Source: Calycina herbarum
Lineage: Eukaryota > Ascomycota > Leotiomycetes > Helotiales > Pezizellaceae
DNA length: 64,000 bases
Assembly: GCA_001414485.1 (NCBI GenBank)
Contig: LLEY01000105.1
Location: 1-64,000, forward strand
Direction of reading: 5' to 3'
Part shown: positions 47,431-59,297 of the stretch, in pieces
Layout of the letters: every line of letters begins with the position of its first letter
How positions within the stretch are numbered: the stretch's first letter is position 1
Notes under the pieces: model-generated
What the model saw: the letters and a program-made list of their open reading frames with translations, nothing else
Told to the model about the DNA's origin: nothing
Databases searched by the model: none
Position numbers and translations under genes: made by a program

Positions 47431-48748
47431 ATAGATATAAACTTAGCTATAACTCTTAAATTCTTAATATTCTTAAGATAACCGCTACGTAACCTGTTCT
47501 TATACCGCTAGATAAAATCCCCTGTCTAGTTCTTACTAACCTTCCTTCTACGTAGCTCTTTAGCGAGGTTTTAGATAATCGACGAAGTAGGAGATATTCT
47601 ATAATCTATAAGCCTATTTATCTACTAAATTAGGACCTTCTCTTACTTCTTAGTTAATACTTAAAGGTAAAAAGCGGTAGCCTCTTAGCGTGTCTTAGTT
47701 AAGCCTCTAACTCTTTATAAGATAGTAGAACAGTTATATTTATACTTCTTTATAGCTTTAGTATAATTACTAAACTTCTCTCTTTTAATAGCTACTACCG
47801 CCTAGTTAATCTAATACGTATTATCTACTCTAGCTATAATTAAAGTAAGTAAGTAGAGGAAAAGTAAAACTATTTTAAGTAGTATATAGTTCAGAGACGT
47901 ATATAGTCTAGAGATATCAGTTAAAAGTCTCTTACTAAAATCCTATAAAACTATAATTAGAGGCGGAATATTAGATATAATCACCTGTCTTTCTTCTTAA
48001 ATCTGCTCTATATAGAGGTACTTAACTATCTTAACTAACTTTATACTTACTCCTGCTTCCGAGGCTAGCGTCCTAGTTTCTTATATTATCTATTAGTATT
48101 CTAGTCGTCTCTCTCTCTTTTTACTTTAAACTAGCCTCTCTTAGCCTGTTCTTAGTCTTATATTATACTCGAAGACGGTTTTTAAATTTAGCTACTAGCT
48201 TCTTTATATACTCTAGCGAGTGCTTAGAAAGCAGTGTCGAGGTCTAGTCTACTAAGACGTAGATTATACTATTAATAACCTCTTTACTAATAATTTAGCA
48301 GACCTTCTAATCTAGGTTATCGTCGTCGTCGTCGTCGTCGGTCGCTTATAGACATAGGTTAGAGTCTACTAGATAAACAGGTTTAAGTATAGAAGTAGTT
48401 CTAGTAGTACTACTAAGGTCGCTATAAGCCTGAATACTAAAAGCCTCGTCGTTCTTTTCGTTCTCTAGAATTAATAAAGAGGAACGCTGTTATCGTTTTT
48501 TATTATAATATAAGGCTATTCTATTAGAGAGAGAAGACTTAGATCTCTATTATTTAGAAACCTACGATGTCTTATCGTTATTAATAAAATCGTTAGTTTT
48601 ATTATACTTCTTAGCTCTATAATTAGAAATTAGTTATAGTCTTTCTAGTTTTAATATATAGTTACTAAGCGGTCTACTATCTAGAATATAATAAGCGTTT
48701 CTAATATTAGAAATACTATCGCTATCTAGTATATTCGATTTATCTATA
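47431..48748 (-). pseudogene. Unrecognised RIP-mutated reading frame
   Basis: Read on the minus strand, one frame stays coherent if TAG and TAA are ignored. It encodes a polar protein with a run of Asp (from the GTC/TCG microsatellite at 48321-48340) followed by a helical segment (LEYIKKLVAKFKNRLRV). It is outside both the retrotransposon on its left and the pogo-like element on its right. I do not recognise the family; it may be another transposon's gene or a captured host gene. Confidence 0.35.
48321..48340. repeat. Trinucleotide microsatellite (CGT/CGA)
   Basis: Six and a half perfect copies of CGT. The unit holds no CpA, which may be why it survived RIP. On the minus strand it would encode an Asp run. 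Confidence 0.8.
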
Positions 48749-49385
48749 ACGTGTTTTATAAGCGAGTCGTCTACTTTTTCAACCTAGTGTTATTATAATA
48801 TAAAATACTTAATACTATATAAAGTTATTATTACTATAGAAGCTATTTAGTATTCTTTAGAACTTTCGCTATCTTCTATATCTAATATTTCTATCTAATA
48901 AGTACGAGAATTATACCTAGTTTTACTATAACAGCTATAGTATCTATCTACGCGAACTCTCTTTCTAGACTCTTTACTTTATTTCTAGCTACTATTTTCC
49001 TTAGAAGTAATTAAATCAGCTACGTCGCCTACTATTAATATCTCTTAACTCTTAATATACTTTCTTTTACAACTTTTATACTTAGTAATAGCCTTAGTTA
49101 TTATACGAAGACTAGTGATTTCCTTATATATTAACACTATATTATATATCACCCTAGTTAAGCCTTTTTTAAGTTGATTAAGAGACTGAATAATAGAACT
49201 AGGTAATAAGTCTTAATATCTTTGAATCCGATCTTAAATAAGCGTTAATTAAGCTATTATTTCATATATATTACGTAGTATTTTAGGTGTCTATAGAGTG
49301 TCTTATAGTATTATTAGTATTAACGTATAAATCCTTAAATCAAGCTTTGATAATACAGCTTCTAGGCTATATAGGACTAGCCTAG

Positions 49386-49848
49386 TATTACGAATCACGG
49401 AAAGTAGTAAGTAGTTTAGACAGCGCTCTAATAGGATAAGGTACGATATCTAGGAAAGGAAGGTAATATAGAAGGAAATTAGTAATATAAAAAGTATTTA
49501 AGGGTTTCAGGATCTCACTATTATAAGACTGTTGGAAGTCACGTGTGGTCACGTGACGTGATCGCCTTAATCGCCCTGATCGCTCTGATCGCGAGCGATA
49601 TAGGCGATATAAGTAATATAGACGATGTACTTAGAGAACGAAGGTTCTATATAAGACTAGCACTTCTGCTATTAGATAGAAGCTTCGTACTTAACTTTAG
49701 TTATTAATCTTATTATCTTATTTAATATCTTTAATATAAGTAACAAGTTTACTTCTAAGTAAATAACCTATTATATCTATACTTCTTACTTATATACTAA
49801 CTTTTAAAACTTAGTTATCTTTATTTAGTTTATTTAAGTTTTATTATA
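49386..49848 (+). repeat. 5' LTR of the nested retrotransposon
   Basis: Starts TATTACGAATCACGG and ends TTATTATA. It carries the GTCACGTGTG unit once before GTCACGTGAC (49538-49557) and GATCGC-type repeats. The ends read TA...TA instead of TG...CA. Confidence 0.88.
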
Positions 49849-52800
49849 CTTTAAGTATCTACTTAGAAGTACTACTAATATAATATTAAAAACTACGCTA
49901 TTCTTAGATTTAACCTCTATACTACCTCTAGTGCTAATAATACTAGTAGCGCTAGTTACTACTCTTAGAGAGAAAGTAAAGTTACTAGTACTAAGAACGT
50001 TTAACAGCTTTCTAGAGAAACTTACTAAGTTTATTATAAAAGCCTTAATATACTTAAACTTTTACTTAGTATAGTTTACTTATAAAACAGATTAAGTTAT
50101 ATAGCTTACTACCTATCTTAAGAGAGTAGTATATAACTAGATAGAGTTATATTTAGAGGATTTTTAGAAGAATAAAACATTGAATAGAAAAGTATTAAAT
50201 CTTATAAGTAAAAGCACTTAGGGATTATTCTTAACCGTCGCTAGATTTAAGAAAGGAATTAACCAGGTGTTTATAAATATAGATTTAAAAAAAAAAGTAG
50301 TATAAGCTTTATATAGCCTCTAATAAAAGAGTTTAGCTACTAAATATATATTAATATTCTAGTAGTACTCTATACGTCTTAGCTAGAATAATAAAGCCTT
50401 ATATAAATAGTACTACCGAGGATTAAAAGACAGTGTTAAGGATAAATTAGCTAGAGATAACTTTCTAGATATACTCGACGAGTTAACTAATAATATAATT
50501 AAAATCGATAATCGGCATTATAAGCGAAGTCTAGAGAAGAAAGGTAGTTATAGATATCGATATTAAGGAAAGAGTAGGAAGAAGGACTATAGAGATTCTA
50601 TAGAAATTAATACTACTTAGAAATATTAAGTCTAAGGAAAAGGAACTTAAGATAAAAACCTACTAAAGAAAGAGCTTTCCTAGAAAGAGTAAGATCGCCG
50701 ACGTAAGTAGAACTTATATTACAACTGTAGCCTCTCTAGCTATAGAGCAAATAAGTATAGTAAGAAGAAAGACTCTAAAGAGAAGCAAGCTAACACTACT
50801 GTTTAAAAAGAAGTAGCTTTATTAGAAAGAATTAAACTTATAGACGAAGAACTCGAGGTTAGAGAATATAGTATATAGATTAAAACAGATGTCTTAGATA
50901 TAATAACAGGCGCTATATACCTATAGTTAAACAAAGGAATCAAGCTATAAGTTAGTAAAATATAGGATACTAATAATAGTAGAAATCTACTTCTTAAAGA
51001 ATATTATAATATATAGTTAGAAATAGAATATAAATTACCTCTTTAAGTAGAATATAAGTCGTTACTATTAACAAGTTTATTAGAGTTATTAGAATTAGAA
51101 TCTAATTCGACAGAAATAGATCTAAGAATATATAAGCTTAAATAAGACAAGATATAGGCATTTATTAGAACCTTTAAGAGAGGAAATAGATAGGTATATA
51201 TAGAAAACTAGAAACCTGATTTCTAGAGTCTATATTCTACTTAAGGAATTAATCTTACTATTTTAACTACCTATATAATAGTTTAGAATAAATAAGACAG
51301 AGTAATAATAGTAAGCCTTATTATTAGAAGAGAAACTATTAAATTTAAGAAACCTAGACTATAATAGGTAATATCTAATAAGCTATCTAGTCTACCTAAG
51401 ATAAGAGATATATAGATAGTCGTAGATCTTTAAAAGAAAACCAGCTTATAGTAATAGTAGAGTTCTAACGACTTTATAAGATACCTAAAACCTAGTTTCT
51501 TAGGTACGCTACCTAATAATAAGAAAGCTATATTAGAAATAGAAGACTAGTATACTATAGTCGCTTTAGTTAGAAAAGATAGAGTAATATTTTAGGAATC
51601 TAGAAGTAGAAAGTTATTTAGTATAATATTTTAGAAAATAAACGAATATAATATAGACTAAGAAATAGAGTTAATATAGAGAGAACTCTACTACCTAATA
51701 ATCAGAGAGTTAAATACTACTTCTAGAGAGAATTAGTTAATTATAACTATAAAAATAAAGAGAAAGGAACTCTAAGTTATAATTAACTCTAAAGCAACAG
51801 GTAATTTTCTTTCTCTAACAGCTTTAAAGAAGCTAAACGTTCTAATAAAAAACATAAAACTATACTATCTTAGAGTAGTTAACAAAATAGACATTACCTA
51901 CTAAGATAGGATTATTAATTAGTAAACTATTCTAGTAGAAATTAATATCGAAGGATACTACTTAGATATATAATTCGATATTATTAAAATAGGAAGTAAG
52001 GAAGTAATACTTAGTATACTATAGATTTAAGAACATAATCTAGATATTAATTAGAAGGTTCGAATAATAACCTTTAATTAATATAATTACATAGGTTTAT
52101 AATTATAACTATAAGACTAGAACGAGGTTAGCGCTACCTTTTCTAAGACGCTAGAACACCTTGCCCAGGGTCCTTTATAGGTTAGTAAGACAGCTGATAA
52201 CGAAATACCTATATAGTATAAAGAATTTAAAGCTTTGTTTAAAAACTCAGAAGACTTATAAGCCTTACTAGAACATCGTTTATAGGATTATAAGATTAAA
52301 TTAAAAGAGGGTTATTAGCTCTTAAAGTAGAAGCTTCGGTTATATAACTAGAAAAGCCTCTAAAGAATAGAAAGTTATATAAGAGAAGGTATTAAGAAGA
52401 GATATATTAGAAAATCTAAGTTACTAATTATCTTAAATATACGTATTATTAAGAAAAAAGACAACCTAGAAGAAAGAGTATATATTAATTACTAAGAAGT
52501 AAATCACGCTATAGTTAAGGACGCTTATCTACTATTACTAAGCTAATACTTATAGGATAAGTTAGGCAAAGTAGTATAATTTACAAAACTAGATTAATAG
52601 AATATCTATAGACTTATATAGATAAAGTTAAAAACGAATAGAAGATAGTATTCGCCTTACTATCGAGCCTTTATAAATATATAGTTATACTATTTAGACT
52701 ATATAATATACTAGCTATATATTAGAGATAAAATAATAATATTTTAAGAGATCTTCTAAGAATAATAGTAATCTATTATCTAGATAATATTCTAATCTTT

Positions 52801-55707
52801 TTAGAAAAAGAAGAAGAATATAAGAGACATATTAGAGAAGTTTTATAACAACTTATAAAGGTAAACTCTCGATTAAAACTCTTGACATACGAGTTCGAAG
52901 TAACTTAGATACTCTTCCTAGAATAGATATTTAGCTTAGAGAAAATAGAAATAGATCTAGTAAAGATCTAAGACATCTTAAACTAGAAATTACTAGAGAA
53001 TATTAAAGATATATAGTCCTTTCTTAGATTTATAAATTTCTATTATCTGTTTATTTAGAACTATATAAAGATTACTAAACTAATATTAGTACTAGTAAAA
53101 AAGGCTATTAAATTTATATAGAATAAATAAGCTAAGAATACTTTTTAGAAGATTAAAGTAAAGTTTATAGAAAAACCTATTCTATATAATTTTAATATAG
53201 ATAAACCTAGTATAATTAAAATAGATAATTTAAATATAGTAGTAGATATGATTTACCTATAACTAAATAATAAAAGAAGACTTATATCTATTAGATATTA
53301 TTCTAAAACGTTTAATCTAGTATAATAAAACTATAGTATCTTTAATAAAGAATTACTTACTATAGTATTAGCTCTAGAATACTAGAGAATTTATTTATAA
53401 CTAGTAAAATACTAAGTTATAATTCTATCTAACTATAAGAACCTTAGAACGTTTATAACAACTAACGAACTTACGACTAGACAGTTAGCTAGATAGGTAG
53501 AAATATTAAAAGAGTTTAATATTATTATATATTATATAAAAGAAACGTTAAACACTTAAGCTAATACTCTTAGCCGGAAACCTGGATATAAGAGAAATAA
53601 AGAGTATAAGAAGATTATAATCTTAAAAACTCTTAAAAATAGAGACTTAGTACCTACGGTATATAAAATAGTAGTTATAAATAATATATAGATAGATAAA
53701 ATTCAGAGTATATATAAAGGTTATAACTAGTATATAAAAGGAAAACTATAGGTTTCTAATTTATACGTAAAGGAATTCGTATAAGAATACTATACTATAC
53801 TCGCTTATAACTACTAAGAAATTCGTAGAACTCTCTAGCGGATAAGATAATACTACTATGTTAATTAGTTATCTACGATAGTTAAGGAAGTAATAGTAGA
53901 ATATAATACCTATACTAGGAATAAGGCTTTCTACTATACTTCTTATAAACAGATAAATACTACTCTAATACTATAAATACCTTAGAAATCGATCTCTTAG
54001 GATTTTATAGTTAAACTACTAAAATCTAAGAATCTAATAATAAGAGTTAAATACGATTTAATCCTAGTTATTATAGAATAACTTATAAAGTATATAATTC
54101 TAGTACTATATATAGAATCAAGTATAGCTAGAGAATTAGTATTTATATTTCTTAAGAAAGTAGTTTTAAGATATAGACTATTAGAAGAAATACTCTTAGA
54201 TAGAGATAAACTCTTATAAAGTAATTAAGTATAAAAATAAAGCTTTCTATAGCTTTTTACCTCTAAATAAATAAAGGAAATAAACGTATAAACTAAGTAG
54301 TAGAAATATACCTTTATTATTATATAAACTACTAGTAAGATAACTAGGTAGAACTACTACCTCTAATATAGTTTACTTATAATAGTTTAGTAACGGAAAT
54401 AACACTTATTATACTATTCTATACTAATTATAGATATAAATTATCAGTATATTAAGAACTACTATCTACGACTATCGATAATCAACTTACTTATATTTAG
54501 GTCTTAAAAATTAAAGAGTTATATAAAGAACTTATAGAAGATTTATAGTTTATTACTAAAAGAAACGTATACTACTATAATAAATAACGTAGTTAGGAGC
54601 TAATACTAAAAGAGAGAGATAAAGTCTACTTAGTATAAAAAAACATTAATATAAAAAGACTAAGTAATAAACTAGATTATAAAAAACTTAGACTATTTAA
54701 AATTAAATAAGTTAAGAGATCTTTAAATTATAAATTAGTACTACTAAAGATAATAAACATCTATCTAGTATTCTATATATTCTTATTTAAACTAGTACTA
54801 CTAGGAGTACTACTAGCTCTAATTATAGAAATTTAACTAGTAAACCTAAATACTAAATATAAAGTTAAGAGAATTCTTAACTATAAAACTATTAGAGAAT
54901 AACTTAAGTATTTAATTAAATAGTTAAATTACCTATACTTAGAAAATATATAAGAACTAAAAAGTAATCTTAACTATTACTTAGTATAACTTTAGAAGTT
55001 CTACTAGTAAAACCTAGGTTTACCTATATCTTATAGTTAGAAGGAAAAGCTTCAAAGAAAGCTAGGTTAAAACTTAGCTTAGATTAGAAATCGACAGAGA
55101 TAGATAAGGCTACTAGTTATACGATCTCTGTCTCCCGCTGTTTTTCTACTACCTTCTACTGCTCTTTCTCTTCTTTTTCTCTCTTCTTAGCTTTATCAAG
55201 CTCTTATAGGTTTATAAGACTACGATAGAGTATCTCTTACTCCTACTTAGTAAGGAAGCGTTACTACTACTATAATCGGAGGATTTTCTATATAGCCTTG
55301 AAACTCTTTTATATAGCTTCTTCTTAGATCTTAAAGACTATCTCCTCCTCTTACTACAACCGCTGCCGCTAGGTATTAATAGATTCCTATTTGAAAAGTA
55401 AGAGTATTTGGTTTTATTTCTCGACGTTATAGAGCTTGCCTTTTCTAGTATACTTAGAGTACTTAGAACTACTAGCGACACCGACGTATTAACGACCGGC
55501 CTTTGCTCGAGTATATCGGGTATAGAGAATTATTTCGTATTCTAATTATTTAATTTAAAAGGCGTTTAGAATTCTATATTATTTAAGTCTATCTTTATAG
55601 ATAGGTATTAACGATATAATAGAAGAGAGAGAAGCTTACTAGCTTCTTAACGATATTTCTTAGCTTATACTTAAGCGTAAGAACACGCTAGGCTAAGAAG
55701 GGGATAG

Positions 55708-56172
55708 TATTATAAATCACGGAAAGTAGTAAGTAGTCTAGATAGCGCTCTAATAAGATAAGATATAATATTTAGAAAAGGAAGGTAATATAGAAGGAAA
55801 TCAGTAATACGAAAGGTATTTAAGAGTTTCAGGATCTTACTATTATAAGACTGTTGGAAGTCACGTGTGGTCACGTGTGGTCACGTGTGGTCACGTGACG
55901 TGATCGCCTTAATCGCTCTGATCGCCCTGATCGCGAGCGATATAGGCGATATACTTAGAGAACGAAGGTTCTATATAAGACTAGCACTGTTACTATTAGA
56001 TAGAAGCTTTATACTTAACTTTAGTTAATAATCTTATTATCTTATTTAATATCTTTGATATAAGTAACGAGTTCACTTCTAAGTAAACAACTTATCGCGT
56101 CTATACTTCTTACCTATATACTAACCTTTGAAACTTAGTTATCTTTGTTTAGTTCGTTTGAGTTTCGTTATA
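55708..56172 (+). repeat. 3' LTR of the nested retrotransposon
   Basis: Starts TATTATAAATCACGG and ends TTTCGTTATA. It has three tandem copies of the 10-bp unit GTCACGTGTG (from 55860) where the 5' LTR has one, but lacks about 18 bases present in the 5' LTR near 49610. Confidence 0.88.
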
Positions 56173-57475
56173 CCTAGCCTCTTTAAAACTCGCGTAGATA
56201 TTATCCTTTATAAATGTTTTATAAAAAGCTACTTTAAATACTAGAGGAAAGGTTTCTTTAGTAATATAATTAATATAATTACGTACTAAGCCTAATATCT
56301 CAGCTTTATACGCTTACTTTAATAACGAGAAGTAGACTATATTAAGCAGCTATAGTAGATGTAATAAGTATAGAGGTATATAAAGAGTAATAATATTTAA
56401 GTCTTTATAGAGTTACTAGAATTCAAGTAAGTTATAGCTTTTATAACTATTAATAATTAATAAACGATATCCTTCTATACTTTATACTTTTATATACTTA
56501 TTAAAATACTTTAACTATATAACTCTAAGCTTATTATTTATCTAGCTATTATTACTAATCTTAATTACCTAATCGTATAGTATATATATATCTTAGTACT
56601 AGGTAGAAATAAGTACTTTGTCTACAAATATAATAAATAGTAGAATTATCTATTCTATTACGTTAACTCTCTAAATAACTATAACCTACTTATAATTACC
56701 TAGCTAAACTTGTTTTCGCTTTCTACGTATTTCTAAGCTTATAATAATAAGTTAGAATAAAATAACTTCTATTATAAAGCTACTTTCGTTAAAATTATAA
56801 ATATCCTTATCTTAAATATTATATTTCTCTTTAATAGACTATATAAGCGTAAACTATAAGCTAATAACTCGCGGATCCTTAGTTAAAGCTTACTAACGAT
56901 TATATCAACGACTCTATCGAGTTTTAAGCTTAAGTATACGTTTTATAAAGTTATCTAGCTAGTTCCTACTTATAGACTTTCTGTCGCGCTCTCTTAGTAG
57001 ATTATTAGCTATATCTCGTACTATATCTCTTATAAACGAAAACTCTCGCGAATCTAACTCTAATATATATCTAACTATTATCTCCTTCTCTAGCTTTGTA
57101 GGCTTTTTCGAATTAGGCTAGTAATCGCGCTGTAAGAGCTTTCTAGTACGTCGATTAGAGAGAGTCTTTTAAGAAATATAGTAAATCTTTATAACGCTTC
57201 GTTTAGTTAATAACGTGTTATTTTCGAGTTCTTAGGTTACTAAAATAATATTAGCTTCTTAAGAAGGTAATTAAACGTTGTAGTATTAAGCTATTATAAT
57301 TTAAAGATAGTATATAATACGCGACGAGGAAAGTAGACGACTCGCTTATATAGGCGACTCGCTTATAAAACACGTTAGTACTAGTAAGTAAGAATTCTCT
57401 TTACTACGCTTATAAACCCTAGCTTACGTACTATAGCTCTTACTAGTAAAGATAATATTATCTAAAACTTAATTA

Positions 57476-58975
57476 ACGTAGTTTATTAGAACCTCGGTTA
57501 TATTAGAACCTTAATTAATTTTCCTAAAATCTTACTCTTTAACTTTAACACGTGTTTTTTTAACCTTCTACTATGTCTATTATTACTAAAGAATCAAAAG
57601 TTATTCTAGCTATTAAAGTAATTCAAATATCTAAAAAGCTAAGTCGATAGAAAGCTATAAAGATCTATAGAATACTTTCTTCTATACTTAATAATAGAAT
57701 AAACAGCTACCTTTCTCTAGCCGACCGTCGACTAGTAAACCTTAAATTGTCTAAGGTAGAAGAAGAAGTGATTATTTAGAATATACTTAATATAGATTCT
57801 AGAAGGTTTATACCCTAGCTAGCTAGTATAGAAGATATAGCTAATTTTATCCTCGAGTCGCGAGGAAGAAAACGCGTTAATAAGCTCTAGGCTTATTAGT
57901 TTATATAACGACAACTAAATCTTAAAACGCGTTTTAATCGCGTTTATGATTTCTAAAGAGCCTTATACGAAGATCCTAAGCTAATTAGTATATAGTTTCA
58001 ACTAGTTACGAATATATAGACGAAATATAGAGTTTTAGACTACGACTTCTATAACTTTAACGAAACTAGGTTTATAATAGACGTGATTTATCCTATAATA
58101 GTTATTACTTATATAGATCGACGTAGTAGAGATAAGGTAGTTTAGCTAGGGAATCGAGAATAGGCTACTACTATTGCCTATATTAACAGTGAAAGCTAGA
58201 GTATTCCTCTATTTTTAGTAGATTAAGAAAAGAATTATCTTATAAATTAGTATACTAATAGCGGTCTTCTATCTAACTAGGTTATTAAACCGATAATTAA
58301 TAGATAGACGAATAATAAGACAGGTCTAGAATAGATAAAATATTTTAATTAATATACTACTGCTTATATAAGTTCTAATACTCTCTAGACTCTCTACTGC
58401 TAACACTCTCTTATAGGAATCTTAGACCTCTTCTAACTTAATAGAAGCTCTTTTATAGTTAACTCTTATATAAAATCGAATTGCTTACTATTAGAGAAGC
58501 TTGCTAACCCCTCTATTTAAGACAGTTGTAGCGCTGGCTAAAGATATAGAGCGAATAGCTTATAAGATAACTCTTCTATCTGCCGAGGTACGTACACTTC
58601 GGGTAGCAAATAAAGCTCTTAGTAAACGCTGGAGAGCTAAAAATACTCGTGTCTATAAAGGGGGTACACTTATTATAGAGGATATACAGGATATTATAGC
58701 CTAGAAAGACGTAGATAAGCAGGTATAACGCGATATACGTATAGCGAGAGGTAGTTATAAGAAGGAGCAACTGTCTAGATAATACTATAGAACCTATAGA
58801 AAAGCTAGTTACAACGTATAAACTTGTTAAGAAGCTGTAGATATATCTAGTATATTAGACTCCGATTATAAAAAGTTAATTTAATATATTATAGTTAAGT
58901 TATTTAAGTTTAAAGTTATATACTAAGGAAAATTAATCGAGGTTCTAATATAACCGGGGTTCTAATAAACCACGT
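57476..58975 (+). mobile_element. Pogo-like element with intact terminal repeats and internal deletion
   Basis: Exactly 1500 bp with 50-bp inverted repeats (57476-57525 and 58926-58975), flanked by TA on both sides. Each end starts ACGT and contains a doubled TTAGAACC motif. The plus strand holds a degenerate transposase from about 57570: an N-terminal helix-turn-helix region (KLSRRKAAKIYRI if the stop is read through), a YNFNETRF block and a NREWATTI-like block. The central catalytic part is missing compared with the 59298 copy, a loss of roughly 0.33 kb, and the C-terminal coiled region survives as an open frame (58501-58704). Non-autonomous and RIP-mutated. Confidence 0.82.
58501..58704 (+). 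pseudogene. Surviving C-terminal fragment of a pogo-like transposase
   Basis: A 67-codon frame, one of the longest left in the repeat block. Its sequence (ALAKDIERIAYKITLLSAEV, then ALSKRWRAKNTRVYKGG) is a heptad-like coiled coil with a basic end, typical of the C-terminal region of fungal pogo-type transposases. It opens with TTG, not ATG, and is not a gene in its own right. Confidence 0.7.
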
Positions 58976-59297
58976 TATATAATTATAAAGTTATACTTCG
59001 AAAGAGCTAGAGACTATTATATTTATTACTCTATAAGCTTCTAAACTATTATAAAGTACTCGAGGTTCTTATAGTCTATTTAAATCTTAAAGCTATATAC
59101 GCTTTATAACTCGGGATTCTAAGCTTCTAAGTATTATATAATAGCTAGTATCTTTTTATTAAAGATTTTATAGTTATATTTAGTAGATAAGTTCTTCTTT
59201 AAAAAGAAGATATAGAGTTATAAGAGTCTTTTATTATTATATTATATAAGCGTACTACTAATATACTAGCTAGAAGAGTCTATCTCTATAATCGTTT

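Larger units (their letters stand above)
49386..56172 (+). mobile_element. Ty3/gypsy LTR retrotransposon nested in a pogo-like element
   Basis: A 6787-bp element with LTRs of 463 and 465 bp, a perfect CCTAG target duplication (49381-49385 and 56173-56177) and a purine tract AAGAAGGGGATAG directly before the 3' LTR (55695-55707). With stops ignored, the plus strand shows gag-like sequence, reverse transcriptase (near 52440-52800), RNase H (near 53200-53600) and integrase. Every frame is interrupted by TAG and TAA of RIP type. It inserted into the pogo-like element at 48749-57375 and so is the younger of the two. Confidence 0.88.
48749..57375 (-). mobile_element. Pogo-like DNA transposon split by a retrotransposon
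   Basis: Both ends carry the same inverted repeat, starting ACGTGTTTTATAAGCGAG, and both are flanked by TA (48747-48748 and 57376-57377). The retrotransposon at 49386-56172 interrupts it. Removing that insert and one CCTAG duplication leaves about 1.84 kb, the same size as the copy at 59298. The transposase is on the minus strand: the N-terminal part lies right of the insert (56178-57240), and the C-terminal part with a zinc-knuckle-like end (TRYNSRTY) lies left of it (about 48900-49380). RIP-type stops are frequent, so it is inactive. Confidence 0.85.
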
